From: Paramecium sonneborni
Taxonomy: Eukaryota; Ciliophora; Oligohymenophorea; Peniculida; Parameciidae
Assembly: GCA_905182985.1 (NCBI GenBank)
Contig: CAJJDN010000028.1
Coordinates: forward strand, 157,033-221,032
Length of the DNA: 64,000 bases
Direction of reading: 5' to 3'
The position numbers and the translations under genes are program-made. Shown here piece by piece: positions 13,192-27,510 of the stretch. The notes beneath the pieces are model-generated. The model was not told where the DNA came from, did not search any database, and saw only the letters and a program-made list of their open reading frames with translations. Numbering within the stretch: position 1 is the first letter of the stretch; each line of letters starts with the position of its first letter.

Positions 13192-16100
13192 TCAATCTTA
13201 AATATTCATATCTTTAATTAGATTCTTTAAAAATCTTCTAATGGTTTTATTATCCTTAATTACATCTATTGGTATCATATTCAACATTTGGATATTTTGG
13301 TTAATCTATTTATTTAATTCAATATACTTATGAATTAATACTAGTTAAAAATGGCAACCAATAAATAACGAATATTAACAATAGCACCAATATAAATATT
13401 ATAACAAGTATAAGTTATATATTTAATGTTTCATCCATCTGATCTGTCATCATTTATAATTAATAACTTTGTAAACGATCTACTGCTTCCCTAACATAAT
13501 TGTACATAGATGAATCAATCTCATATATATAAGGATCATAACTAATCAAACCTTTTTAATTTATAGACAATTGATGTCTAAAATATTATAAATAATATTA
13601 TTCAACATTAAAAATCCCTAATTCAAGATTGCCTTCAATAATAGAATAACATGAATCATTTGTTGTGTACCCTAATTCATTACAAATATCTCCATAGTAA
13701 ATTCCAAAATATTTACTTCTTAATGATGGTAATTAATTCAATAGAGCAGAAGCAAAAGCCTAAGAATGTAATTGATTACCTGTAAAAGTATTAATCTCGG
13801 TAAAAGCTGATTCATATGCAGTTTAATTGATTAATTTATATTCATTATCTAAAATTGCTAATTTAAAAGTATTTAGATAATTTCCATATCCGGAAATATC
13901 CATAAAACCAGAAAAGTATTGAGGAAGTAAGTATCTAATTTATCCTCTTTCACTAGCTGAACTTATTATATTATAAACAGCAAATATTAATGTACAAAGG
14001 GCTATGAAGATAAATTGAATAATAATCGCTTGATTACCTTTAAATTTATTTTTTCTATATTTTTCAATAATTTTCTTTCTTTTTAATTGTGATTATATAA
14101 AATTTTCTTCCTCTTCTGGATCATTTTATATTTTATTTTAATCCTCTTAAATTTATTCTTCTTCACTTGAATCATAGCCTTCTAATTCATTTTTTCTTTT
14201 TAATTCTTCAATGCTAATATAATTTTTAATAAAATATTCAACTTTTTTATAGAGAATAGAAATATGTTTTTATGGTATATCTAAAAATAAGAATAAAATA
14301 TTTTCTCTATCCATTTTGATACTTAACATTAAGGTAATGAATTTTGTCATAGCAAGAGAAGTGACTAAAATTAATATTCCTAATGTAATAAGCAAATTAG
14401 TATCATATCGATTCATCTAATTTTCAACATTTGAATATAATTCATAAGCGATATTGATAATTTATCTATTAATGACATTAAAATGATTATAAACAATATT
14501 TTATATGATATTGCTTTAGTAATTGAATGTCTAATTATCTTAAAGTGTTGTATTTAGTGCTAAAGATTCAACTAATAACATAGCGCTCTCCAATTTAATA
14601 TCAATTTCAGTATAAGCATTCTCATCATAAAATCTTATTGTTACAATATGATTTTCAAAATAATAATCTAATAAGGCAGAATTAACAAACTTATTAAAAG
14701 CAGTTGCATTATTTGCAGCTAGCTAAAGTTCTTTATATAATTAGGATAGATTAAATTATTAAGGTAAACATAAATCTAAAACCCTTGAAATTACTTAATT
14801 TTATTATATTATTTCATTATTCACTAAGTAAATTGATTGTATGCTTTCTTTATATGAGATAAAATATGACTAACAGAATAAATATTAAATAACTGTAATA
14901 AAAAATATAAAGAATATCCAAAGATTTGAATAAACTTTAAATTCTGTTATTTTTATGTGTTTGTGGTCTTGATTAAGAACTTTACGAATAAGATCTTAAG
15001 AGTTTCTATGAGCAAATATCTTATAATCATCTTCATCTTCATATTAATTTTAATTAAATCGAAACAATGAATTTTCCTCTTCTTCTTCTTCAAGTTAAAG
15101 TAAAAATTCTTATTCTTTTTCCTCGTCAATATTCAATATTTAATTTCTAATCAATCTTCTAATTACAATGTCACAAGAATAGTCTACAACTGGATTAACA
15201 TAACTTTCTACTTATTGATTTAAAAGCATTTTATAGTCATCAAATCTAGGTTCAGAATAAAGTTCAGATAAAAAAACTGCATATTATTAATCAAATTCTA
15301 AGTTGGTATCAAATTTTGGTATTTGACCATCAATTGATTAATTCACTTAAATTTTTGAGGTCTAAAGGTATTTTTAAGAATTGGAATAACTGCTTGTATT
15401 TGCATTTGTAACTGTTATTAATTATCTTGTACTAGCAGTAAAGTTTTTATTTTTCTTTTGTTATCCACCTAAGTTAACTTCATTCTTCTCTAATTTCTCT
15501 AATCTAACCAACCATTTCCCAGTTTTTATATTATTACTTTCATCCTATAAGTTTGTTTTATCATGGTTACTTTCTTCCATTCTTTAAGGAAGCCTTATTT
15601 CTTTAATCATACATAAAAAATAGAATGTTTCTAAGTTATTATAATTAAATTACATTCTATTCCATCTTTGCTTTAATGATTATACTAAATGTGTTTGTCA
15701 TTTTATAAAAGAATATTTGGAATATAATTATTGAAATAAATTTCTTTTTCAATTTATTTAAGTTCTAAATCAAAAAAGATTATTGCCCCTGAAGACATTT
15801 CAAATATTTTCGAACTACTATCTAAAATAAGGATGACTTAACTTTTGATAGTATTCTCACTTTTAAATGTAGTCAAATATTTCATAGTTTCTAGATTAAG
15901 GGTAACATGATATACAAATGGAACTATATATCCATTTTTATGTTTAAAAATTTAAGTTTAATCTGTATCCAAATATTAACTGTCTATTTCTCCTTCCAAT
16001 TTTAAATTTAATACAATATTATCGAAAAATTCTATTAAATAATTGTCATGTTTTTCTGCATAAAGTTTAGGCATCAAAACATTAATTGACTTATTTAATA

Positions 16101-18085
16101 ATTCTTCTTTTTGATAACCAAAAAATGTAGTAAATAAAGTGTTAACATTAACTATTTTTCCTACTTCAGCTTTTTTAGCACTTACTTGTATAAATGGAAT
16201 GGGTTAATTATCAATATTCAAGAATTCATTTCTTCCTCCAAATTCTTTTTAAAATTCTTCTTTAATGTTTTATGCAATTTTTCTTAATTCTCCTCCTAAC
16301 TTTTAATCATTTAAAACATACAAAATAAAATTACTGTAAATTTTAACACTTTAATATAAATTTTATGATATTTTTTACATTTCCTCATAATTTGATCTAG
16401 CAGTTTTAGTAACATATGTTATATCAGCACCCAATTTCATCAACTTACCAAGATCAGGTTGATCTTCTTTTAATTCTCCCCAAAAATCTTTTTATAATTT
16501 TGCTGATTATTGCATACTTTTTTCACACATAGTTTAATGATTATTATATTTGATAGCCTCAACTATATCATCATCTTTATTTTCTTTCTTATTCTCTTTT
16601 ATACTTTTCCTTAAAAATAATAAATAAACTATTTTACATATATCTATATCTAATAAATTATTGATATAATGCTGGTTTACATTTATCATCTATAAGCTCA
16701 AATTATTTGTAAGCTCCTTCTTTATTTTTTTTTCTTTCCATAATGAACAATGCATAAAAGATCTTAAGTTCAGCACTTTTTGGAAATTTCTTAATTCCGT
16801 CTTTAAACATCTTCTCAAGTTCTTAAATTAAACCTCTAATCATATCATTCATATCTAATTCATTATTTCTTCTTCTACTAAATTTGAAATAGCAATCATT
16901 ATATTTACAAGTTTCTTTATGTTTTTCAATATATCCAATTAATAGCATATATGAATTTCTATCTTTCTCTTATTATTAAATCAACTATAAAACATAACGA
17001 ATATGTGCCCATATCTCTTTACCACTTCTAATCTTCTTTTAAACTTTAATCAATGTATCTATTTTAGATTTTTTAGTCATTAACATGATCGAAACTATAA
17101 ATGGTAACCCAATTAACCAAGCAATAAATCCTCCATTAAATTTTTGATTTTCAAATATCTTACACATTAATAACAAAATGTTAGCCCATAAATAATAACT
17201 AGATATTATTGAGTAAAATCTTCCAACTTCAAAATCATAATAAGGATCTTCAAAATTATATTCCCAAAATAACCATACAGCCATTAAAAATGTAGCCAAT
17301 ACTAATACCCATGATTAACCCTCTCCTAAAAAACAATATAACACTTAACATGTAACTTTGTTTATAATAAATGCAACTTCACCTTTACTGTCCTATCTTG
17401 CTGTTCTATCATCACTCATCATACCTGGTTCAAAAAAAGCATATGCTACTATAGCACAAATTGCTACAAACATAAACATAAATAATAATGTTAATAATGC
17501 ATGAAATGTATGCCATCCTGACCAACAAACAACATATATTTCACTATATCCACCTATTATATATTCACCAGTTGTAGGATCTGTTTCACATTATAATATA
17601 GAAAATAATGTTTCAGTTATTGGCAAAAACAATACAGTTACCACTAATGAAGTAACTGATCTTAAAACGACTAAAGGCCATGTTGCAGCAAATTAATTTT
17701 TAGAAAATGAATAACTTACATATATAATATCCAAAATAATTAGTAATATTATTACAAGTAAAATATAAACTGATGATAAAAGAGCAAAATAAGAAATATT
17801 TGGAATGTATGTACTTAATTAAAAAAGGTTTACAAAATTTAGAACAAACCCAATCACATTATCTGCCTTCCATAAGTAGTATATACTATTATTAAATGGA
17901 AAAGTATGCATTTAAAAGTAATCCAACCCAGTTTATATATAAAATGATATTTAAGACTCTTCTGATTCTTCATCTTTACGTAAAACAAATAGAACTTGAA
18001 AAATAATTTGCTTCACTTGCTCAAAGAACCCTATTGATTCAGATTAAATTAACGTTTGCCCACTCTCTCCTTAAATATCTCCCAT
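13192..18085 (-). CDS. TmcB-like multipass membrane protein with PAS domain
   Basis: ATG 18085, TGA 13192-13194. A single 22-nt intron (13306-13327) near the 3' end gives exactly 1624 codons. The first ~450 residues hold about ten hydrophobic segments, including FVLNFVNLFQLSTYIPNISY, LVVLRSVTSLVVTVLFLPIT and VLATFLMAVWLFWEY, then the FNGGFIAWLIGLPFIVS block typical of ciliate and Dictyostelium tiny-macrocysts (TmcB) proteins. A PAS domain follows around residues 620-760 (LFTTFFGYQKEELLNKS, then LMPKLYAEKHDNYL). More TM segments sit in the C-terminal third, ending in NMIPIDVIKDNKTIRRFL. Tmc-like/PAS proteins are thought to be sensory or signalling membrane proteins and are highly expanded in ciliates; the ligand is unknown. 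Acidic low-complexity stretches occur in the middle (about 14.1-15.1 kb). Confidence 0.82.
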
Positions 18086-19472
18086 ATATTATATAAATAT
18101 TTGAATTAAATTATTATCATTCTTTTAATCAAATGCAGATTCACATGATAATTAAAAAATTCACATTATATAATTACCACTATAATTTAAAGGGAGCTAA
18201 TTTTCTATCTAATTATATCAATATTTAATTTCAGAGTAAAATTTATTTTTCACTATTTTTGTACTTTTTTTTAAAACTTATTCAACGATTTTTATAAATA
18301 TTTTTTTTTAAACTCTGTAGAAGCTTGAATCAAGAGACAATGAGATAATTTTACTTAAATCTCATTTCAGTTTACAAATTAATACAACAAAAAAAAAAAA
18401 CCCGATCTAGATTAAGAAATATATAATTTTAGAATGATAAAAATATCTCACAAATCTCTTTGTGTTTTATATCATATTTTCCTTAAATAATTTTGTCTTA
18501 AATTTAGAATTTTTCATTTTTTATGCACTCTATTTTATATATAATTATTTTTTTTTTTTAAATTTATAGATATCTTTCATTTTACTCTCGATTAAGTTTA
18601 CAACAAACATTCTGTACTTCTTTCTTTTTTATAATTATTTTTATAGCTAAAATCCTGAGAAATAAGCAAGATTTGATATTTGACCCAACTTGATAGATAT
18701 TCACTAATTTACGTTAATCTTATATGTTATTTTTTAAAATAAAATTGCATTTTTTTTTAATAATTCAGTTTTATTCAATCATATTCAAGGAGGATATTTT
18801 TATCAACTCTATTAAATTTTCCAAATAACAAAATTATTTTAAATCTCTATAATTCAGCATATTTGAGATTATTTTAATTTTATTGAAATTTTGTTCAATT
18901 TTACATGGGGTTTAATCATACTTGTTATTTCATATCTTAAATCAAAAATAAAGAATGTTGTGATGAAATTAATTATATTTTTCGCTCATTTTATGTTTCT
19001 AATTTTAAAACATTAAAAAAAATTCTTAAAGATAGAAAATTTAATCTTAATATTATCCTAATTTTGTTATGAGCTTTTTCCTCATTTAAAAAAAATTAAT
19101 TTGAATAAGCAAAGAACAGTAAAGAGTTTTTATCAAAAATAGGAATTTTAAGATCAAGAATGTTTGGACCATCTTTATAGAATTGAGGATCAATCAAGTA
19201 AAATTTTATTAATTTTATAAGGCATGACAATAAGGTAAATAGTTATCAATAAAGTGATAACAGTATCGAATGAAATTGACTAAGTCTTATAATAAAATAC
19301 ATTGAATTTTTGCATAATGAGAAATGATTTAAATAAATTAATTAATATATATAGGTTTTAATACACTTCAAAACCCATTGATATTTTTCCGTAAACGAAT
19401 ATGATTTATGAGTTTATTTTTTGAAATTTAAGCAAATTCAAGATCTTGTAAAAGTATAATATAAAATAAATA
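18086..19472. other. Divergent intergenic region, no gene seen
   Basis: 1387 bp between two divergent start codons (TmcB-like to the left, CDPK to the right). Very AT-rich with several poly(A)/poly(T) runs. No ORF with codon structure or domain was recognised. It must carry both promoters; I cannot identify elements. Confidence 0.5.
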
Positions 19473-21169
<1,697 letters not shown>

Positions 21170-21479
21170 CATCCACTCTTCTGACATATAAATGTTATAT
21201 ATGAATAATACTCTGTATTATCTGAAAATTTATTTTAGGATCTATTTCATCTCTCATTTTATGTTGACTGGTAATTATACCATTAATCAAAGAATATTTT
21301 ATCAAATTAATCAAAAATTGTAGTTGCTCCAGAATTATCGATATCTATTTATTTGAACTTTTCTAATTAAATACTCATTCCTTATTCATTTTTATTATTT
21401 TATCAAAATTGTCATTATTTCCAATCTGAATTTGTTTTTTCATTAAAAGAATTATTTAAGCATCTTATCAGAATGAGTA

Positions 21480-22230
21480 GGGTAATTTTTAAAAAATTTT
21501 GTGATCGAATTGAAATTTTTCCTCGAAAACGACAATTTATGTATAACCAATCATGTTTTAATTAATTTTTGCAAAAGGTCTCTTGTTAAGATTCTCTTGT
21601 AACATCCCTCAAATGATACCTTTTTTGTCATTACTTACATTTTTTTAAGGATTACATATAAAGGTGATCTAAACATCAAACTTTCATAATAATTTACTTA
21701 TTAATTTCACAATGGAAAGGCATATGACCTGAAAGTAATATATATTATTTTAAACTAATAATAATTTATGAACTGTAAACAACAATATGCCTATTATCAA
21801 ATTTTCATGAAATAACTTTTGGAGCCATATACATATAAATTCCAAAAAAAGATTTTAAACTTCATCAGATATAAAAAAGCACATTTTTTAATAATATAAT
21901 ATTTTCTCTTTTTATATCTATTAACAACTTCTTTATTATGAACACAGGCTATGGCATATATTCTAAATTATTTACTCATATTACCTTCCATATGATTTTT
22001 TAGATATTATTTCATAAAAAATGCTATACTTTAACGAATCCATCTTTACTAATATATGAGTTTATTTTGTTTTTATAAGGTTACTTTTTTTTTCTCAATA
22101 TTTTTGTTTTGCATATTATTAAATAAGATTATTTTTTCATTTTAGCAGCAATTACTTTTCCAAATGATCCAAATGCTCCAAAACATATATTTTCTAAATT
22201 TCATCTGCCAAATAAATAAAAAATCTTGAT
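21480..22230 (-). pseudogene. Decayed protein kinase relic
   Basis: Kinase fragments in kinase order appear on the minus strand in shifting frames. GAFGSFGKVIAAKMKK at about 22141-22195 resembles a P-loop plus VAIK region. Then come a YMAPKVIS-like activation-loop end, SGHMPFHCEINK (compare 'G..PF' of subdomain X) and GMLQENLNKRPFAKIN (compare 'ML..dP..R', subdomain XI) near 21570-21625. Frames are broken by TGA and shifts, and the HRD and DFG regions are unrecognisable. It lies just 3' of the CDPK gene and may be a degraded paralogue of it or of another kinase. Confidence 0.55.
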
Positions 22231-22564
22231 TTAATTTATGCATTGTCATTATTTAATTTTTTCTTGGCGTATTTTCCCATATTTTGGTTTTCTGATTGAA
22301 ATTTATACAGTAAATAATACAATAAGTTTTAGAATCAAGTATATTAAAATGATAGCAATATTTTAGAAGCATATGTAGTAAGATTAACAAAGAAAAAAAT
22401 GGTTTGAAGAGGTTTAAGTTTTTATAAAAGTATTAATAATTTAAAATACAAATGAATATAAAATAATTAATTAATTAAAGTATTGAAATTTAATTATTGA
22501 ATTGGTTTTTAATAATAAACTTTTAATAAAGTGACATTTGTAATTAAATAATTAATTTTGTATA

Positions 22565-22669
22565 ATGATTCTAGACTTCCTTTCCAATGTGGTCCTTTTT
22601 GGGATAATCACTTTAGTCGGATTTGCTGCAGTTGGATGGTTTGCTAGGAAACAAGGTTTCAGATCATGA
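22565..22669 (+). CDS. Short ORF, 34-residue single-TM protein
   Basis: ATG 22565, TGA 22667-22669. The product has a hydrophobic core (VVLFGIITLVGFAAVGWF) followed by a basic tail RKQGFRS. The ORF is visibly richer in G+C than its surroundings, which suggests real coding sequence. There are no TAA/TAG codons inside. I do not recognise a family; small tail-anchored subunits of ER or mitochondrial complexes have this shape. It lies between the kinase relic and the PNUTS-like gene. Confidence 0.5.
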   Translation: MILDFLSNVVLFGIITLVGFAAVGWFARKQGFRS

Positions 22670-22834
22670 ATTAAGTTAATATGTGAATATATATATTGAT
22701 ACTTTCATAATGAATTTTAAAATTTCTAAAAGATAGATTAAATAACACTTTGAGTAAGAAATTATAATCAGAATACTAAGAAAAGTAGGAAGTTTTAAAT
22801 TAGCATATTAAATGTATTTTTAATAAATATCAAC

Positions 22835-24448
22835 TCATAAACTGTCATACTTTTTAAGTTTTCCAAGTAATATGGCAGGATTTAGCTATTAAAGCAGAGG
22901 AGGGATGATTAATTGCATAGATGGCTAATGTTAAAGGGTTTTATTTAGGAAATTGGGATGTTAAAGAATGGGAGCAGGTTTTCCAGGAAAACGAGAGTCA
23001 TGAATGAAATTACAATTATCTCCTCTAGTACAGCCAATAGAAGAATGATAATTGTGACAATTTTTGGTTTTGTATGCTCTTAATCTCTGAGCTTGAACAG
23101 GATTGATAGTTTATAATTGTTCAATTCGAATTCTCTACAATTCTTATTGGGATTTAAAACGTTCCTATTCACTTATAATTTATTATTAGTCATTCAACTT
23201 ATTTTCAAGGATTGATTTAAAATTTTTTATATATTATTCCTCACCAATTTCCTTTAATTTTTATATAATATCATGTAATAAAGTTACTTAAATAAATTAA
23301 TAATATTACGAATGCTTTCCTGGCTATGATTTTATTTTTACTCAACCATCTAAACCAATTATTGCATTTTTGGTTAGAGATCCTATTTAGCCTAATTGAG
23401 TATAACATCCTTTTCTTATGATTGTTCTTCTTCAATTTTCTTTAGAATGCCTTTGATTTATTTTTTATTAGCATTTTTATGTTTTTCTTAAAGTTCAGTA
23501 AAACCACGATTGCAGATGACTTAAACCATAAACATTAGATCTTCTCTTTTAGGAGGATCCAAATGAATAATTTTAGGTTGAATACCGGATTGTGTATTTG
23601 AAATTTCATTATAACCGGGCTATTCTGGAATCTATTATAAATGAAAATTAATAAAAAAATTTACATCTCTATTATAGAATGCTGACATTTTAGATTCAGT
23701 TCTTATTTATTATCTCTAAGTCTCTTTGAAATTAGTATCATAAGGTTCAAAAAAGGTTGGACGTAATTCTAATCTATTTTATGTATAACTTACTAAAAGG
23801 TTTTATAAATGGAATTTATTCTATCATATGTTAAATATTATCTAACTATAATTTATGTTCTTATCCTTCCATTATAGATTCTCTATGTTTTATATCATAG
23901 CCATTTATTTATTTAAGTCTTTTCAATTCTTCTGGATATTATTTTTGAAAAGCCATTACTTCCTCAATTGTCATTCCTCTTTAATTAGGTTCATCATCTC
24001 TTTTAAAATATTTATAATTTATTAGTATACCATCTCTTGCAAATCTAATAATTTCTTAAATTTAATACCTAACACTTTTCTTTTTATTTTTTTTCTTTTT
24101 ATTTGATGATTCATTTGAACTTGATGATTAATTTCTTTTTACTTTCTTTTTACGCTCTTCATATTTATCCTTTGAATTCATATTTTTTTTTATTTCTTCT
24201 AAAGCATTTCTATACATTGCATTAATTCTTAACCATTTTTATTAGAGTTAATCACCAACATTAGATCGTTAATTCTCCAATAATTTTTTTTCTTTTATTT
24301 TTATTAACAAATGTCCCATCTCACATTCTCTAAGCATTTCATCATTTAAATTCATTCTCAGCAATAACATAAATATTTTATCTACAAGTTCTTCATTTGC
24401 TGAAATGCATTTCAAAGATTCTTTCAAGTATTAAGTAATCATCTTCAT
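22835..24448 (-). CDS. PNUTS-like protein: TFIIS-N-like domain plus CCCH zinc finger
   Basis: ATG 24448 to TGA 22835-22837 gives 522 codons after removing a 25-nt intron (gtaagttataca...ttag) near 23.8 kb and a 23-nt intron (gtaatattat...taag) near 23.3 kb. N-terminal third: helical LW/TFIIS N-like segment (NEELVDKIFMLLLRMNLNDE ... NVGDQLQQKWLRI). Then a Lys/Ser-rich linker and a conserved block RFARDGILINYKYFKRDDEP. C-terminal CCCH finger NCHNYHSSIGCTRGDNCNFIH with C-x8-C-x5-C-x3-H spacing. TFIIS-N plus CCCH is the layout of PPP1R10/PNUTS, a nuclear PP1 regulator acting with RNA polymerase II; I saw no clear RVxF motif. Sequence upstream (24449-24735) also looks coding and PNUTS-like but does not join in frame. 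Confidence 0.62.
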
Positions 24449-24735
24449 TTAACTTGATTATCCGAACCTAAAATAAACTCTCATTATTTTTTTACATGTT
24501 TAAAATCTCTTAATTTGAATTCAACAATTAATTCACAACTTGACTTTTTGCATATACTGTATTTGCTGATTTGAATTAATTGTTGAGCTTTTTCAATTAC
24601 TCCTTATTAACCATCTCCATCAAAAAAATCTTATAATAATTTATATTATCATTATAAATTATATCCATCTAAATCAGTTATAAATTATTTTTCTCTTGTA
24701 TAGATTTTTGTTAAGTCAGCATGAACCTGAATCAT
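24449..24735 (-). other. Probable broken 5' exon of the PNUTS-like gene
   Basis: From ATG 24735 the minus strand encodes MIQVHADLTKIYTREKQF..., a TGA, then in the same frame LLQDFFDGDGQQGVIEKAQQ and SICKKSSCELIVEFK, which resemble the PNUTS N-terminus. A typical 28-nt intron (gtaaaaaaat...tttag) is present but leaves the wrong frame for the next exon. One in-frame TGA plus one unresolved frame change suggest sequence error, unspliced or unusual sequence, or decay. Confidence 0.4.
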
Positions 24736-24796
24736 TTGAATAAAATATTTTATTTTGTTTATAGAATTTTTTGTACATAAAAATAATTATTGATTA

Positions 24797-25668
24797 ATGG
24801 AAGAATAATAACAAAACTATAGTGATTTGGTGAATCAAGAAAACAGCTCATTAAATAAACCCATAAAATGGGAAGTAGATGGAATGCCTTAAACAAAGGT
24901 CGGGAAAATGAAAAAAGAAGCTGTTTATATATTTTGGTTTGAATTCTTAGGCACATTTATGCTAGCTTTTTCTATCTATGCAAGCAAGTATAATTTATTA
25001 TAATTAAAAAAGTAATAATATCTTTGTTTTCACTTGCGCATATGGTATGCTAATTCTAGTTGCTTAAAATCAAAAATGTACATTCAATCCTGCAATTACT
25101 ACTGTATTATCTGGGAATGATAAAGGTTTATGGGTGTCAGTGGCTATTGCAAGTTAATTTGGAGGAGCATTTCTAGCAAGTTTGATAGGTTTCTTATGCT
25201 TTAAGAATTAGTATTCATTTTTATAGACTATTTTATAGTGTTAATGAAGTTCCATATTTGTCCTAAACTACTTTCGAAGAATATTTTGCTGTTATTATAG
25301 GAGAAATCTTAGGAACACTTATCCTTACTGCTGGATTTCTCTTTTAATATGATGATCTAATGGATTTTACAGCTGATAGATTGGAACATAGTATAGTTAT
25401 TAGTGGATTATATGGAGTTGGTAGAACTTTAAGTTATGTTGCTAAAAGTAGTCTAAATCCAGCTATTGCACTTGGGTATATATTTAAAATCAAAATTTCT
25501 AGACTTGTCTTTTTTGAATGTTGTAAAGATGGCCATTGGGCTAGATTTTGGAATCTATGGATATATGCTGGATTACCATTTATTGGAGCTTTTATTTCAT
25601 TAGCATTGATTAGAATATTATACAAGGATTGTTATGAAAAATAAATTAAGGCGGGTTTGAAGTATTGA
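24797..25668 (+). CDS. Aquaporin / major intrinsic protein
   Basis: ATG 24797, TGA 25666-25668; introns 24988-25012 (25) and 25211-25238 (28) leave 273 codons, the usual MIP size. Two NPA boxes are present: CTFNPAITTVLSG in the first half and SSLNPAIALGY in the second. Hydrophobic helices include FWFEFLGTFMLAFSIYAS, GAFLASLIGFL, FAVIIGEILGTLILTAGFLF and AGLPFIGAFISLALI. MIPs form water or glycerol channels; in ciliates they are found at the contractile vacuole or plasma membrane. The residue after the second NPA is Ile rather than the common Arg (NPAR), so the selectivity filter looks atypical. The hydrophilic N-terminus (about 45 residues) is cytosolic. Divergent from the PNUTS-like gene. 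Confidence 0.9.
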
Positions 25669-25923
25669 ATGATCTATTTTTTTTAATACATATGTTATTG
25701 TATATAATCTATTTAATGTCAATTCTTATAAAATCAAATGAGAATGATTATTAATTAATATACATAGGTATCTTGATTGTATTATGAAATAATTAATTTA
25801 TAATAAAACATTCTTAATGACAAGAATGTTGTAAAATAAATAATAGTAAGTTTATAAAATGTTTAGTCCAACTTTAAAAAATATTTAATTATTAAAAATA
25901 TAAATAAATATAAATATTAAAAA

Positions 25924-27155
25924 ATGGTCTCAAGAGAATCACGCAGACGTTCAAATAGACGATCTAATCGTAAATAAAAATAGTAAGAATCTCAAATATA
26001 ATTTTCTTATAGTTCTACTACAACTTCCTCTGTAGTGACTGATGAAGAATCTAATAGAAGTTCTTCTAGTGATGATGATTAACATTATAAATACAGAAAA
26101 GGGGAATATATTAGAGATTACAAGGTCAAAAGACATATTTTTGATGGTACATTTGGAAGAGTCTTGAAAGTCAAGAGAAGAAATTCAAAAACATATGCCC
26201 TTAAAATCGTCAGACGAAATCATGTTGAAAGTGCATAATCAGAAGCTGATGTTTTGTTTTATTTAAAGAGAAAAGGACTTAATCGTAACTTTGTGGAATT
26301 GTACGAATGTTTCCATCATAGACGATATTATTGTATGGTATTTGAGAGAGTAATAATTTGCCATAATTTAATTATAGCTAGGACCAAGTCTCTATGAGTT
26401 GATGAAATTAAATAAAAATCATAGAATTCCTATGACTTTATTAAGAAGCATAAGCATATAATTATTAAAGTATATTGGTTAATTACATGATTTAAAAATT
26501 GTTCACACTGATTTAAAACCTGAGAATATCCTTTTCAGTAAAAATTATAAATTCAGAAAAGGATAATAAGATTTGTATATATTTAATATTAATTTTTTAT
26601 TAGATACTTACCCTAAGATGATAGAATTAAGATCATAGACCTTGGTGGAGCAGTTTTTGATTATGAAGGACATGATTGTATTATTAATACACGTCAATAT
26701 AGAGCTCCTGAGGTCTAGTTGTAATGTGGTGAATGGAATCACAAAAGCGATGTTTGGGGAATTGCCTGTATCATCGCTGAAATGTATTTAGGTAGGAATG
26801 ATTTATTTAAACTAATTTAGGACACTTATTATTTTAAACAAGAAAGAATGAATATGAACATATGGCTTTGGTTGAAAAGATCACTGATCAAAACTTCCCT
26901 TATTGGATGGCCAGTAATGTCAAAGGATCTTTGAAATAATGTTTCACAAAGAATTCAACAAATGGGAAATACTACATCTGGCCTTAAGAACACACAAGCA
27001 AAGAGAGCATTGCTAGAGTTGAAAATCAGAAACCATTAAGGGAATTGATACTTGATCCATTATTAAGAGATTTATTATAAAAAATGCTTGAAATTGATCC
27101 CGATAAAAGAATCAGTTGTCGTGAAGCTTTGCATCATTAATTCTTTTGCCATTGA
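25924..27155 (+). CDS. CLK/LAMMER-family protein kinase
   Basis: ATG 25924, TGA 27153-27155; introns 26350-26377 (28), 26575-26603 (29) and 26792-26820 (29) leave 382 codons. The N-terminus is Arg/Ser-rich (MVSRESRRRSNRRSNRK), as in CLK kinases that phosphorylate SR splicing factors. Kinase motifs: FDGTFGRVLKV, YALKIVRR, HTDLKPENIL (the HTDLKPEN form is diagnostic for LAMMER kinases), IIDLGGA (Leu replaces Phe of DFG) and NTRQYRAPEV. The EHLAMMERI signature is present as YEHMALVEKI. It ends shortly after the kinase core (RISCREALHHQFF). A nuclear role in splicing control is inferred from the family. Confidence 0.93.
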
Positions 27156-27510
27156 TAAAGGACAATGAATTTTTATTAAGATTTTAATTTCATTCCCTAT
27201 ATAACAACACATATCAGATTTAACTCCCTGTTATGTTCTTTGTGTTTAATTCTTTTCCATCTCGAATTAAGAATTTGTCCTTATTCAATCCTTTAATAAA
27301 AATGAGAATATACTCATCATAGCTAACTTAATAGAAACCATATCAGATAAGACTTTTGAAATTCTTTTGTAGTGACTCACATTAATAACTTTAGAAAACA
27401 TGGGAGATATTATCTAACTTTTAGCATTTCTTATATAACAATTTATAATCATTTAATAAATCTATATTTTATAAATCATTTTTTAAGATTTCTTTGTTCA
27501 ACAGCACTAT
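27156..27510. other. Convergent 3' intergenic stretch
   Basis: 355 bp between the stop of the CLK kinase (plus) and that of the small Gly2 protein (minus). No ORF or RNA gene recognised. It should hold both polyadenylation regions. Confidence 0.5.

Noticed and set aside
25434..26136. Minus-strand frames inside the aquaporin and CLK genes
   Set aside because: Antisense shadows; the plus-strand genes have complete family motifs and exact splicing.
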